Below, in pieces: positions 38,438 through 53,926 of a stretch of DNA of 64,000 bases; position 1 is the stretch's first letter; every line of letters begins with the position of its first letter. Origin of the DNA: Circinella minor (taxonomy: Eukaryota; Mucoromycota; Mucoromycetes; Mucorales; Lichtheimiaceae). A program made the position numbers and the translations under genes. The notes beneath the pieces are model-generated. The model saw only the letters and a list, made by a program, of their open reading frames with translations. It had not been told where the DNA came from and did not search any database. The stretch spans positions 34,925-98,924 of the forward strand of contig JAEPRB010000153.1 in assembly GCA_016758965.1 (NCBI GenBank). Reading direction: 5' to 3'.

Positions 38438-39708
38438 ATTTTTTTTTTATTTTAATAAGAGTGGGGGAGAGGAGAAAAAAAAAAAAGAAGACTTTGGGGG
38501 AAAACAAAAGAAGAAATATGTGTTATATATATATATATATATCTCTCGGTTGATCCGCAACTTGAAGTTGTTTTTTTTTAAGGCGGCGTCTAATACCGTT
38601 TTGATTTTATATACATATAAAAAAGTTATTTCTTGTGACTTGATCTAACACTATAGAAAAAAACTGGGTGCACGGTTCTATATCTCCATTTTGCCAACCT
38701 TGAAACTTGTTTATTTACAGAACATACTAAATAATCAAGTCATTCTGGTTTCTCTCTCTTGTTTTTTTTAAGGTTTTTTTTTTTTTTTTTGCCACATTGT
38801 TATTGTAAAAAAAAAAATCGTTCTCAATTGGGGGATGTCTTTTTTTCTTGTGGGGGGGGGGGGAAGAGAGGTAGATAAGAAGAGATAAAATATAACTACA
38901 AAAAATTTCATAATTACCAGGTTACTAATTAATATAATGTAACTGGATCACCCATAACAACAATCTAATAACTTGTTGACAACGTACATATTCAATAATA
39001 TTAAGCTGGATAAGAGTAGTTATTTTGAAAGGATATGATGAAAATGAGATAGTATACAAATTTTTGGGTTCAATAATCATAAAATCACTAAAAACAAATC
39101 TTCGTGCTCCCTTATGACACGCTATTATTAGTAAACAACAAGGCTTAATAAATTCGAATATGTATCACTTTTATATATCAAGTAAAAATTAGTGGGTGTT
39201 ATTTTGAACCACAACACACATCTGGTTGTGTATCATCATCAATTGTATTATTTGAACTATTGTTATTATAATTACGTACAGGGAAAATGTATCAAAAAAA
39301 AGTAAAAGCGCAAGGTTTCGTAGCCCTAAATAATATGACAACAAATCAGAAAGAATTCACATTGATGTAGTTCTAAATATAATTAGCTACAAGAAAGTTT
39401 ATATTAAATATATTATATACATGTCGGTGGTACATCATTATTATCCTTATCTTGAAACTATTTACAATAAGATTCTACTGCATGAAAACTAATTTTTTTT
39501 TTTTAAAAAAAACAAAGCAATGCTATGTATATTCATGTCCTGTATTTAAATTCTTCTTAGTTGAATATAACATAGAAGATTTTATGAATGCTTCTTTTTT
39601 TTTTTTTTTTTTGGATTCCCGCCGATGGTCAAAAAAAAAAAAAAAACTGGTTTTCCTTTTTTGCTCAGGTCTACACGGGTACACACATACATATAACTTT
39701 TTATTATA
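38438..39708. other. Divergent intergenic region
   Basis: About 1.27 kb between IDI1 (minus) and the next plus-strand gene; it should hold both promoters. It has a G12 tract near 38853-38864 and several poly-A/T runs of 12 or more. No gene was seen. Confidence 0.45.
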
Positions 39709-40790
39709 ATGCCTTCCAATCCAAAACACGCTCTCATTTTATATAGTTATAACAATGTCAACAATGAAACACCTACATTGAACATGTTATGTCAACGTGG
39801 TTGTGGTGGTCAATTATTATTAGAATCTTTTTCATTAGCCGAGAAAGGTAATAAAAAAGAAAAAGTTTATTATTTTTGTGGGGGGGGGGAGAGAGGCAAG
39901 GAAAGGAAAGTATTTCTCCTTTAAAACTAAATTCTTGTGGGTATCTTGATTAGGAAATGAACGACGCCAGGATATTATTCAGATTTTAGGACTTTCTGGA
40001 TGTCATTCTATCGATCAGGTAAGTTATTTCTTTCTTTCTCTATTTATCAATCTTATAAAGAATGATAAATGACCTATTCTATATTTTTTAATTTAGATGA
40101 AATCAACATTAATTGAAAGGTAATAAAAGCTCAGTTTTTTTTTACTATTATTCTTCTGATGATGGTGTCATTATTTACATATTTTATTATAACATACAGA
40201 TTTGGAAGCATGAAGCTGGGTTTAATTTCTTCTTGTTCATCCATTACCACATTAGCTGATTCTCTTGACATCAAAACTTTAAATACAATTTCTACAAAAG
40301 TTATTCTAGAAACAATGAATCAATTAGATGTCTTATTAGTGGATATGAGTGATCAACCCAATCAAATGAATGACATCATGGCCGAGATTCTTGATACAAC
40401 TCCAGATCTTTTAAAATGCACTGTGATGCATGGTACAATGCAGCAACTGCAACAAGAAAAACAATACGACAAAGAGGATGATAAACCGATTCAAAGTGGT
40501 ACCACAAAAAATGGTGTTCAAGTCGATGTACTTGAAAGGTAAAGTATTTTAATAATAATTCTAGATAACTTAATGATATTTTGATGATGGGAAGAGATAA
40601 CTAATGGATAAGTATTAGTGATTATTTGGTATGTGCCTATTATCATGATGGATCAACTCGACGTGACAATGTACATGAATTTTCGATACAAGATATAGTC
40701 AAAAATGGATGCAATGGATCGATCTTAGCATGGCATTATTTAGCTGAAATTGGACACAAGTTAGGACATGTGCCAAAATATGGTGCTTAA
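39709..40790 (+). CDS. Conserved-looking protein of unknown function, 245 aa
   Basis: Five exons: 39709-39847, 39954-40018, 40097-40119 (23 nt), 40200-40538 and 40619-40790. Every junction is GT-AG and in frame. The protein begins MPSNPKHALILYSYNN and contains a Cys pair in LCQRGCGG, an alpha/beta-looking middle (GLISSCSSITTLADSL, QLDVLLVDMSDQP) and a distinctive C-terminus LVCAYYHDGSTRRD...GCNGSILAWHYLAEIGHKLG. There is no signal peptide or membrane helix. The strand/loop pattern faintly recalls metalloenzyme (alkaline phosphatase/iPGM) superfamily folds, but no metal-binding set can be confirmed. The regular exon structure makes a real gene likely. Confidence 0.7.
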
Positions 40791-41127
40791 AATCTTATAG
40801 ATTATTACGAAACATATAAACAATACTATTATTATATCATTACTACGTAAATATCAAATATTCACATAACATATAGAAAAAGAAAATCAACGACTATTAT
40901 TTTACGTATATAAAAAAAACGTTCTTTTTTTTTTTACTCTCTCTCTCTTTCTTTTACATATTGAATTCTTTTTACTTACTTCCCATTACATTCTTTTTAT
41001 TTAATTATATATATTTATATACACACTTCTTTTTTTTTATTACTTATTATCTAATAATTAAAGAAAATATCACACTACATTTTCAACAAAAAATTTAACT
41101 ATATAACATAGTATATTAATTTATTGA
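40791..41127. other. Short AT-rich spacer
   Basis: About 340 bp between two plus-strand genes, with T-rich and (CT) tracts. Likely the terminator of the first gene and the promoter of the second; no gene inside. Confidence 0.4.
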
Positions 41128-41924
41128 ATGAATAATAATAATAATCTATTATCAAAAACAAATCTTCATAAACATAATCATACTTATTGTGATGAAGAAT
41201 TATCTAAAATTCAACGTGTTCAACAATTTGTTCAACAACAAATATTATTTATGACAAACAAGACAAACCATTATGATTCTATAATTGAACAAGATTATGA
41301 AAATTCATTTCATTCAAACCAAAACGAAGATATTAATAACCAAGAACAACAAATAAAGAATGACTGTTTGTATGATTTTACATATTCAATTTAATATTAA
41401 ATGATAATGATATATTCCCCAAATCCTATTCATTATTTAAATCATAATGATCTATTATGTATCTACATATAGAGTTTTAAAAGAAAACAATAACAACAAA
41501 GATATAGAAAATAGTAATACATTATCTTTATCTTATGGTAATAAATTTATACGTATACATTCAAAAAATTATATTATGACATTAAATTACTTTTTAAATA
41601 AATAGAAAAATTATCTCATTCATTATCATTGAAGAGAAGAAATAAAAAGAAACGAAATCGTCGTAACAAAACATTATTCCTTTTATCCACAGTTCAAAAT
41701 CAACGTCAACAAAAAAAGAAAAAGAAACAACAACAACAACAACAACAACCACGTAAAAAAGATCCTTTTGCAGGAACAACAAAGCCTACTTCTTTTCATT
41801 TACTTGAGGTTATTAGTTTTTTTTTTTTTTTTGTTTTTTTTTAAAGTCAATTTGTTTTGTTATCTTATAAAGCAATACATCTAAAAGAAAAAAAAAAGGT
41901 AGTCCATGTGCTCAACCATCTTCC

Positions 41925-41955
<31 letters not shown>

Positions 41956-43250
41956 TCCTTTTTTCTTTTTTCTTACGTTCAGAAATTTACTTCTCCAAAT
42001 ATTCAAATATCACGTATAAGTGTAAGTTTTATTCTTTTTTTTTAAAAAAGAAAAACAGAAATATTTATTATCTATCAAAGTCAAATGTTATTTATATTTA
42101 ATGCCCTGATTTTTTTTTTTGACAGATGGGTCGTGGTACTAGTAATAATCGACGTGCTGGTATGTTTAATAATGGAAAATCATCTAGTAAGGCGCGTAAA
42201 AAATACAAAAAACGAGGTGCCCCTGACCTTGTCTTTTCTGAAACAAAGTTCTTGGCTTCTTCTTCTTCTAATCCAACAAATAATAATAATACATCAGTGG
42301 GTTCTTCTTCTTCTTCTTTATTCCAACAAGAAGTAATCAAAGAGAGCCCTCAACAGGAAAGACGAGAATCACCCAAGTCAGTTATCTTACCATCATTAAA
42401 GTCTCTTTTTCCAAAACAACAACAACAACAACAAGAGCAGCCACAACATCAATCGTCATCTAAATATTTTGCTTCCCATGACAAGACATGGGAAGATTTG
42501 GGAAAACAAATGGATGAAGAAGAATTATATTGCAAGTACTATGAAACACCTAATTATGCTCGTGGTAGTTCTCCTGTTGATAAGCTTTTATTATCTCAAG
42601 AACAGGAGCATTTTCAATTTAATAATAATTATAATCCTTCTACAATGTTGAACCGTGATTACAATAATAATGATATGGCTACAATGGATCATAGTCATTA
42701 TTATAATAGCCATACTGATAATAATGAAATGTATTATGTACAGCAAGATCCACCTTTATTACGTATTCCTAGACCAAGACGTGCACCTGCTTCATTACTT
42801 GATCATCTTCCTACGGATAACGAAGAACAAGATCAACAACGTGAGAAACACTTATCTTATTATAATAATCAATGGCAATCAGCAACCAATGATAATAAAT
42901 ATGAAGAACAACAGCGGACTTATTATGATGATGCAGAAACATATTACAGTAGCAGTGGAGCCACTACTACAGATTATCAACAATCTCCTGTGGCTGAAGC
43001 CAAAGAAGAACATTATTACAATTATAATATCAATAACAGAAATAGAATTGAACAACTTCAAAATGAACAACATCAAAAAGATAATATGACCCTTGCTACA
43101 ACTAGTTATCGTTCTCATGGTACTACTACTATGGATAGTGAACAAGAACAAACATTATTATTGTTACCAACATGGAATAATAATCCTACTGTGGATATAT
43201 TGCCACCACCTGATATGAGTTTCTTTTGGCAACAACGACGCACATTTTAA
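41128..43250 (+). CDS. Asn/Gln/Ser-rich protein of unknown function, 557 aa
   Basis: Five exons: 41128-41369, 41473-41537, 41606-41808, 41983-42021 and 42126-43250. Joined, they stay open from MNNNNNLLSKTNLHKH to the TAA. After an Asn/Gln-rich start comes a strongly basic stretch (LKRRNKKKRNRRNK, poly-Gln, QPRKKDPFAG), then KFTSPNIQISRIS/MGRGTS and KARKKYKKRGAPDLVFSETK. The remaining 300 residues are Tyr/Asn/Gln-rich with short motifs such as LLRIPRPRRAPASLLDHLP. No catalytic domain, signal peptide or membrane helix is visible. Nuclear-localisation-like basic clusters suggest a nuclear protein. If the upstream exons are wrong, translation could begin at the ATG at 42126. Confidence 0.6.
41930..41954 (+). 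repeat. (TC)n microsatellite in an intron
   Basis: A CT/TC dinucleotide run within the third intron of the Asn/Gln-rich gene, part of its polypyrimidine tract before the acceptor at 41981-41982. Confidence 0.8.
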
Positions 43251-43625
43251 TAAGTCTAGTTTTTTCGTTTCTTTTTTTTTTTTTTTTTCTTTATCAATTT
43301 ATACGTATTGTTTATATACAATTATATTTTTCAAACTGATTAGCTTGACATTATTTGTTATACAAATGAATTACACGTAAATAAAAGATTGTTTTATTAT
43401 TAGATATGAATGAAGGTATTATTATTTTTTTAAGATAAATCTTTGCGTAGAATCAATAATATTTAAGAAATAGATGAATAACGTGTATATAGAAGAGTAA
43501 TTGAATATTATAATTATAATTATGTACAAAATAACTTTTTTTTTGTTTTGTTTTGTTTTGGAATGGATGTGTGTATGTGGGGTGGGGGAGACTACATAAA
43601 ACTATCAAAAGAATTTTTTTAACTT
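43251..43625. other. Convergent 3' spacer
   Basis: About 375 bp between the stop codons of two converging genes. AT-rich with long T and GTTTT runs; presumably two terminators. Nothing else seen. Confidence 0.5.
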
Positions 43626-46356
43626 TCAAACAATACATAAATGTTTTTCATCATAATGTGTTAATTGTGATTGTTGTTGACAAGGTGTAGAATAAAGAGA
43701 AATGCCCCATATAGATGAATAAGATGAATAAGATGATATAGAAGATGGAAAGGTATCTGCAAGATAGTTTTCAATCCAAATGGAATCATTTGCTTGTAAC
43801 ATACAAACATCTTCATCTTTGATAGTGTCAATAGCAGTAGCAGTAGTAGTATCATGTATAATTTTATCATTATCATTATGAATAGTTTCCTCCTTTTTTT
43901 CTTGTTCTCCTTGTTCTTGATCTTCTGCATATTTATTATGATTATTGTTATTTAAAACAGTAATCGTAGTACTTCCTACGTGTAATAAACCTGATGTTCT
44001 TGGTGGCATTTGTGACCAAATATCAGAAACATGTGTAATTCGAATTGTTTCAATATGTTCAGCTAAATGTTCAACAAATGAAGCACTTCCTACACGTGGT
44101 GAATCAATTGTACATAATGTAACAGATCGATCCACAAGTAATCCAGTTGTAACAAGAGATGATGCACATATTGCGGCAACCGCTATTTTATATTATATAC
44201 ATAAAAATAATGTGAGTATATATATTTTGTATTTTATGTATATGATACGTACAAATATATGAAGAACAAAAATCATCCTTCCCCCCCCCTCACTTTTTCT
44301 TTTAAATAATAAACTTACCTCCTCCCAAGGAGTGTCCGATAATAACTACACGATAATCTTCCGGCGCTATCCGACATATTCGCATCAATGAAGTAGCCAC
44401 TGTTAATTCACATCGTCTCCAAGCAGCTACTGCACATTCCAAAACATAAGGTTCATCTTCATCATTATCATTATCTCGTAAATGACCTTCTTGCTGTTGA
44501 TAATATTTTTGTCCTTGCCGTTGTTGTTGATTGCTATCCAAAGATTCACGCCAAGGCACAGGTGTAAATGAAGTATTTTCAAAAAGTAATCCAGAAGCAG
44601 GGATTCCTGGAAATGTTACAATAATCTCCTGGTTTTCATCATCCATAGCTACATAACCCCGTTTACCCATAACACTATCCAACAAAGATGAATCAAATAA
44701 TGGATCAATTGCAGAATCCGTTATAATGGCTGAACATGCTCTGGGTTTGTAGTGTTGTTGTTGTTCTTCCTGTACTTGTTGCTGGCTAGAATGGGTTGTT
44801 GTTCTTTTTGAATTTAATGACATGATATTTGTAGAAGAAAGGGAGGGAATTGTATTGTTGGGTGATAAAAAAGATGAAGAAGAATAATGACTATCAAAGG
44901 TGCGTCGTCTTTGTTCAATAGATGTATGTAAATAAGTAATTGGAAAAGTGGCATCATTATTTCTTGTTGTTGTTGTTGTTGTTGTCATGGGTGTTACTTG
45001 AATCATGGGTTGGTGTTGATGCTGTTTCATTGTTGTTGTTGTTGTTGGAGATAAGATAGAAGAAGAAGAAATATCACTATGGGTGTTTGTTGGAATAATT
45101 GATTTAAGTTGTCGAATGACTGGATTAGAAAAATAACATTTTCGGCATAAAAGTGAACCTGAAGAATCGTCCAAGGATAAATCATGCATACACAGGGCAG
45201 CCAATTGAACATATCGATGTAATCGAACGGACAATGTATTTGGAATTGAATGAAAGGGTGATTCCAACTGTTGTTGATCATGATCATTTTTTGTAGTAAA
45301 TGTCGTAGGATGTAATAATGGAGGTAAAGGTTTCGTCATGGGAATATAAAAAGCAGCATGTAAAAGTAAAGATTTTGGTAAGAGTAAAAGTGTCTGATGA
45401 TGATGTTGATATCGATTTAGTTTAGCGCGCTGCATTAACCGGGATAGTCTTCTTGTGATTGTATTGAATGTCTGTGTGCTACTTTGTATACTATTTCGAT
45501 GATTCTTATTATTGTGAATAATTTGTTCTCGGCTGTCACTCCCATTGATTTTATTATTTGTATCATTATTATTCAATAGAATTCCAATAAATGTTGTTAT
45601 TTGAGGGTCATTAACTGCTTGTTGTTTATGTTGTAAATAGGATGATGATGTTGACCAAGAAGTTACTGTTGTTGGTATTGATAATGGACTGCTATTACTA
45701 GACATATTTCTTAGTAACCCATAAATATATTGTTCATGATGTAATTGACGTATAATCCATGCATATTGTTCTAATGTCAACCATACTGTCTTTGTATGTT
45801 TTGTATCAGGATTATTACCGAGAGCCACAAGTTTCCTACTCGGTTCATAATGAACATAAGCTTTGATAGTATTGTTAGTGTTACTCTTATTACTATTATG
45901 ACTGATGTTATTATTATTATTATAATGATATTGATGCTGATGTATAGGTAAAAATTGAATATACTGAGAATAATGACCCTTTGTTTCAATTAAATCAATA
46001 TTATTATCATCTTGATCAGGTATATTAACATTTTCTGATAATGTCATTGCAATTTTTTGATGAGTGGTTCCATAACTATGATTATCTGATTGTAGTTGTT
46101 GATCATTGTTGTTGCTGCTATTATTGCTATTCACACTACCATTATTGACGTTGATACTACTCATCATATTACTTTGATTAAATTCTTTATCAGGATCAAA
46201 GTGACGAAATAAATTTCGTACACCTTTCATAGACCGTTTAAAACGTGAAGGTGAATTCGATCTTTTTGTCATTGAATCCAAGGAACATGGTGATTTTGGA
46301 ATGGGTGTTGAAGGTGAATTATTATTTTGAATGGGCAATGCCCTAGTTTGAGTCAT
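43626..46356 (-). CDS. Class-3 lipase-like alpha/beta hydrolase with long disordered N-terminus
   Basis: Two exons: 44319-46356 and 43626-44182, giving 864 aa. About 600 N-terminal residues are Asn/Ser/Gln/His-rich and probably disordered, with a few ordered-looking patches. The hydrolase domain starts near EIIVTFPGIPASGLLFEN. It includes AVAAWRRCELTVATSLMRIC, then the nucleophile elbow YRVVIIGHSLGG (Ser676) split by the intron right after GHSLGG, and continues with AVAAICASSL, CTIDSPRVGS and the Asp-bearing THVSDIWSQMPP block followed by GLLHVG. This is the lipase_3 (fungal lipase-like) order; the catalytic His is not obvious. Fungal relatives act on triacylglycerol or phospholipids; no signal peptide is present, so an intracellular role is likelier. 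The start at 46356 avoids a hydrophobic poly-Phe upstream extension. Confidence 0.8.
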
Positions 46357-47589
46357 TGCCCCTTTTATTATAATTTTTGTAAATTGTTTTTTTTTTTTAT
46401 ATGAAACTGAGGAAGCAAAAAAAGAAAAGAAAAGAAAAGAAAAAGGGTAAAGTGAAAGGCACGCGCCAAATAATAAAAAAAAAAAAAAAAGGGAAAGAAA
46501 AAAAAAAAAGAGAACGTGGGGTCCATTCATTATCAAATAAATGTATTATTCAATTATTATGTTGATGACTTGCATCTTTAGTGGCGCCAGAATATTTTGT
46601 GTAGCATTTACTCTTTTCTCCTTTTCTTTTTTTTTAATCCATAAAGTGAATGTTTTCTAAATCTCCTCCGCAATATAATCATTTCCCTCCCCCTATTTTT
46701 TTTTCTCTTCCTCACTTCCCACCTTCCATTCCCCCCAATTATTTAAAATTCCCAGGGATAAAAACAATTCTCGTTATAATCGGTCGTCTCTGATAATGGT
46801 AGAATCACAAGTAGCGGAATATATAATCAATTTTGTTTATAATGCAGCAATTGAGAAAAAAAAAAGGTTGGTGTTACTATTTTTAAAAATAGAGATGCGT
46901 TTTTGTATATTTTTGGTCTGTGGTATTTTGTTCAAAGTGCATAATTTATTTAGTCATTTACATAGATTTGAATGTTTAGTAAATATATTCTTTTAAGATC
47001 TTAAATAAGAGTTACGTAAGATGATAGACAACAACAACAACAACAAAACTAACTAACTACATTATTCAAAGTTAAAAAGGAGAGTATTTTTTTTCTGTTG
47101 AGTAACAAAAAAAAAAAAAAAACAAGTTTCCTTTTCTTGAATTATAATAAGCAACAACTCGTTTTACGATTATAGTTGTTCATTTTCTTATTATGTATAA
47201 ATACGTACAAATTTTATGGGATCTCAATTTCGATCAAATATTGTAATTAGGTAGTACAAAAGTTTATATACGTACTATTTTATTTTTTCATAGCTACAAA
47301 ATTATTGTTGTTTATATAAATGACAAACCACTATAAACATTGTATTAGTGATTTCTATTAAACAATTTATTTAAAAGTGAAAATGCGTCATTATGCAATC
47401 ATTCAAAAATAATAACCCCTCTCTTTTTCAATTTTACTACTCCCTCTTCCACAGATCCTCCTCCTCCCTAAATAAATATATTATGCAAATTCAGTTGGAT
47501 CGCCAAATTGCGCGGGTAAAAAAATATATAATATAATATAATATAATATAATATAATATACAATATATTGATTCATTAATATTAGTTAC
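46357..47589. other. Intergenic DNA with AT microsatellite
   Basis: About 1.2 kb upstream of the lipase-like gene. It holds poly-A/T tracts and an (ATATA)-type run near 47523-47562. No gene was recognised; the open frame at 46796-46996 appears random. Confidence 0.45.
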
Positions 47590-49238
47590 AGCGTCACCCA
47601 GAATAAAAATATGAGTCATGGTTTTTTGTAAATGAGCACATCATATGAAATTGGGGTGAAAATGAGCTATGCAATTTGATACAATAATAATCTCGGGGTT
47701 GTAGGATTATCTTTTTTTGTTCATGCATAAATACCGCTTTTATTACATTGCGTGTTTTAAAACTCCCCCACATACCTTGAATAGACTTGATATGAACTAT
47801 AAATTTTATTCATTGTTGCAATCACTTGAAAATGATCTGTTCTATAAAAAAAAAGTTTGCTTTTCTTTCAGATTATCTATAATAATGGTTACTAGTAGAA
47901 GTAGTAGTATATAGCCATCATGATGTTACTCTATAAATGTTACGTATTTTCGATCACAATAATATATAAGCATATGTTTTATATAATTTTTAAAAAATAT
48001 ATCAAGTGAATGGCCAAATTGACCCGCATGTCTATAAGGGTATCTTTTTATACAGAGATAACCAACAACAACAAACGGATAGCCTGAATATAAAAAATAT
48101 GACGAATAATCATTTTTTGTTATCGCACATTAAGTAGTACAAGTCCTCACTTTGTTTTTTTAAAATTAGTAATATAGACAATAGAAGCATTAATTATCTT
48201 GAGTTTATGAAAGTTTGAGTACTGTATTAGGATGGGGGATATAGATCTAACTACACTACAACATGGTTTTTTTTTGAGTAGAGAACTTGTAATTTACGAT
48301 CACTAGGTACGATCATTGCTCAGTCAAATCGGCCAATTGGCCTTGTCTAGTTTGCTTTTCAAAAGTAATATGGTTCACCTTTAGTAAATATGATTAATAT
48401 CAAAAACAGCACCATGTCCCTAATCTCCAGCAACCTCTCTGTTAATACCTTTTAAATCTAAATTTCATTTCAGTTACGCAACCAAGAAAACCAGACCATC
48501 AATAGTCACTAATCTAGCAGTGTTCACTCTTAAGATCCATCAATCTCGAGTTGCTGATCTTCTGGCTCGTCTCAATTGTTTCCTACACGTTACACCGGTC
48601 TGGGTGGTCATTCAACAGAAACAGTATCACGCTAGGCTAGTCCAACGCCTAAACAAATGTTATATTGATGGTTGCAAACATTCATTCAGGTAACCACCTT
48701 CGCTGCATGTGCAGACCAAAATTTTTTTTTTATCAACTACTAATACTAAATAAAATAATAATGTGGATAAAAAAAATACTAAGTAGGATGAGGATAAATA
48801 AGCAATGATGGTAAAAACTTAAAAAATGTCATCAACAAAGATACTCCCTCTGTAAGACTCAATATCAAGTCAAACGATCGAATTAAAAGAGAATCAGAAT
48901 ACATTTCCACAAAGACTTTCAAGCTGACGTTTTGGGATCGTTGTTTGGCAGGTGCAAAAGGATTATGAACATGGTCAATTTTTTCAGTGCACCTAACAAT
49001 TCCCTATAGAAATATATCAGTGGTGTTGAATTTTTTTTTTTTTCATCAAAGTGAAAAAGTAAATAACATGTATCATGTTTCATTTAAATCCTACTCATTT
49101 TTATTAATTAGTTGCTGGAACTTTTTTTTTTCCATAGCTCATTTTCGCAGCGTGAATATAATTTTGGCCCCCCCCCCAATTTCATATGATGTGCTCACTT
49201 ACACAAAACCATTTTGGCTCATATTCATTTTAGGTGGT
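47590..49238. mobile_element. Decayed element bounded by about 60-70-bp inverted ends
   Basis: The two ends carry the same sequence in opposite orientation. A perfect 24-nt match lies at 47633-47656 and, inverted, at 49174-49197 (it includes ATCATATGAAATTGGGG). Similarity extends outward (ATGAGYCA..GGTTTT.TGTAA) and inward to GAAAATGAGCTATG after an insertion in the right copy. The element is about 1.65 kb. Inside, 48473-48689 stays open for 72 codons and ends at an AGG/GTAACC donor-like site, as if a former exon; I cannot identify it. A GGCCAATTGGCC palindrome lies near 48334. No target duplication could be fixed because the outer ends have diverged. The right end stops about 12 bp short of the next gene's stop codon. 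Confidence 0.6.
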
Positions 49239-49250
49239 CAAATTTAAATT

Positions 49251-51607
<2,357 letters not shown>

Positions 51608-53209
51608 TTATATTTGTATTTGTATTTGTTCCTGTTCTTTTTCTTCTTGTGGTCTGCTATTACTTGGTATAAATTCAAAAGCTTCTTGCTCACTCTGGGT
51701 AGTCATCAATTGAAGCATTTCATTTCGAAGTGTATGATCACGTTTTATTTCAATTAAAACTTGATGTACTTGAGCTTCAATTAACATACGAATATTTTGT
51801 GTTGATTTGTTGGATCCCCGGGAAGCCACTGTAACTAACACAGCTCCTACTGCAGCTGCAGCACCACCTGTCAAAATCGTAGCACTTCCAAAAGCAATTC
51901 CACCTAATGCTGAAAGTCCACCCACAATACCAATACCCCTAATAATAAATCACATAATTTTTTTTTGTTTTTTAACCAGTAAGCTGTGAATAATTGTAAT
52001 AAGATTCTTTGTTTATCTCACTCATCTATGAGAACTATCAAAAGTTTAAAAGAACTATTCTTATTTTTATTTATTTTTTTACATACCATCCAGCAGTTTC
52101 AATTTTTTTCTCTCGTCTTGAATCCAATCGATATAAACAATCTACAAGTTGTCTTAATCGTTTCATATCATCCAATATTAATTCGGGAACTGGATCATCC
52201 ATTTTTTTACGTTCCTCACTCCAAATTTTGGTACTGCGTAAATTTGATTCCACGTGTTCCAATAATAATTCCACTTGATTTTGTAATGTAATATTACCAT
52301 ATCCAACGCTTGCTTGATATGTTGAATAGATGGAAAAGGTTAAGGCACCAATGGCTGCTGCTGATTTCACTGCCGTACTAGTAGTAGTAGAATCATTATT
52401 GACTTGTTGGTTTACTTCTTTATGATCACTGTCTTTTTCTTTTCCATGTTTCATAGATGATGTTTGATCTTTTTCGGTCTTTTTTGATTTTTCATTATCT
52501 GCTTTATTTGGTGTACTAAAGTTTGTAAAGGAACTGAATTCTTGATTGAATTCAGTTTGTCGTGGTGTCCAATAATAAGATGGTTGATTGTTGTTTCGTT
52601 GTTTCTCTTTCTGTTTCTCTTGTTTCTTGTCACTATTTTTGTTTTGACGTCTTGCTGATAGTGCAGCATATTCAATGCAACAATCTGCTAAAAATCGAGC
52701 AAATCCTGCAGCATATTGAATATAATTGGTATTATTCATAGTAGTACTCTTAGTGTCACTTTTGTCATTTTTTTGTTTAGCTACTGATTCGTTCATAAAC
52801 TCGAAAGATCGATCTTTTGTTGGTTGAATAGGTTCTTGTTCCTAAAATTAACATATCATTTTTTTTTTTTTTAAAAAAAATAAAAAGATGGTTTTATTTC
52901 TTATACTACAAGTTGGTGTGGAAAGGGATAAAGAATAAAATATGTTTATATAAATAAAAAAAAAAAAGCTATTACCTTTATATCTTTTGGTAAGTTTTGA
53001 AGAATATGAGGAGTAAACTCGAGTAAGGTACGAATGGGTGTCGAGAAATCATTGACATTACTATTATAGAGTTCGCTCGGAAAATGATAATCGTCAAAAA
53101 AGATCTACAGTGTGAATTGCAATTAAATAATAAAGTATTTTATATTTGAGTTTAGAGTAACAAATGAAATATTGTTATTTTATGCACATAGTAAACCTAC
53201 AGAAGCCAT
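51608..53209 (-). CDS. Membrane-associated protein of unknown function, 407 aa
   Basis: Four exons: 53201-53209 (9 nt: ATG plus two codons), 52976-53104, 52087-52841 and 51608-51938. The N-terminus reads MASIFFDDYHFPSELYNSNV, followed by TRTLLEF-like helix and YIQYAAGFARFLADCCIEYA, then a long Lys/Gln/Ser linker. The C-terminal half has a first hydrophobic segment (SAAAIGALTFSIYSTYQASV), a charged helical hairpin (VELLLEHVESNLR, ELILDDMKRLRQLVDCLYRL) and a Gly/Ala-rich hydrophobic segment of about 45 residues (GIGIVGGLSALGGIAFGSAT then GGAAAAVGAVLVTVAS). Two hydrophobic segments flanking a helical region suggest a membrane hairpin. I recognise no family. The very short first exon rests on a GTAGGT donor and CTGTAG acceptor; an ATG at 52796 is an alternative start. 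Confidence 0.6.
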
Positions 53210-53926
53210 ATCGTATTATGGAATATTATTATTATTATTTATTATGCGTTAATAAAAAAAAAAGAGAGAGATAAGAATTAATTTGGCGCTTGATTTTTGG
53301 TTCAAATTTATATTGCTTATACTCTCCTGTATCCCTTTTATACTAGCATCTTTTTAAATGTTATACCATGCTTAAAATACTGATATAAGAAAAACGCATG
53401 TAATTATTCGATTCTTAAAACATTTAACTAATGTTTTGTGATTTATCGTATATTGTTTTTTTACATCTGTGGTTATATCATATTCTCTAATGAAGTGCAG
53501 TTAACGAAAATATGATAACTGGCGTGGTTCATATTGGAAAAAAGCTATTTCAACCCGTCGTTGTGTTACAGTATTTATAGAGAGTATCTATTTTACTCTA
53601 ATCCCAATACATAGAGTAATAGAGTATCTCTTCTATGTTGCCATCATGATCGTTTATAAGATTGAATTTTATCACCAATGATGATTTGGTTCTTGTTGTT
53701 TTAAATGTTGTTTGATATATTTTCATGAGACAAAAGAGAAATAATAGAGATAATTCACATATAATGATGAGGAATGGGAATGAATGTTATTTTTTTTAAG
53801 AATAAAAAGAGAAATAATAAGAAAACGCAAGAATGAAAAAGAAATGTAATTCAAAACGCATTAACTGCTACTAACTAGCTATGATCAAGCACAAACAAAT
53901 GAATATGTTTATTATTTGTCAATCTT
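53210..53926. other. Spacer, no gene seen
   Basis: About 720 bp of AT-rich DNA between minus-strand genes. An imperfect hairpin built from AGAGTA/TACTCT words lies around 53580-53635. No coding content. Confidence 0.4.

Noticed and set aside
42655..43089. 144-codon Ile/Asn-rich open frame
   Set aside because: Overlaps the large exon of the Asn/Gln-rich gene in another frame; the composition is a shadow of AAT-rich codons.
48473..48689. A 72-codon open stretch that might be a stand-alone gene
   Set aside because: No ATG in a sensible place, no partner exon, and it lies inside the inverted-end element, so it is treated as element debris.
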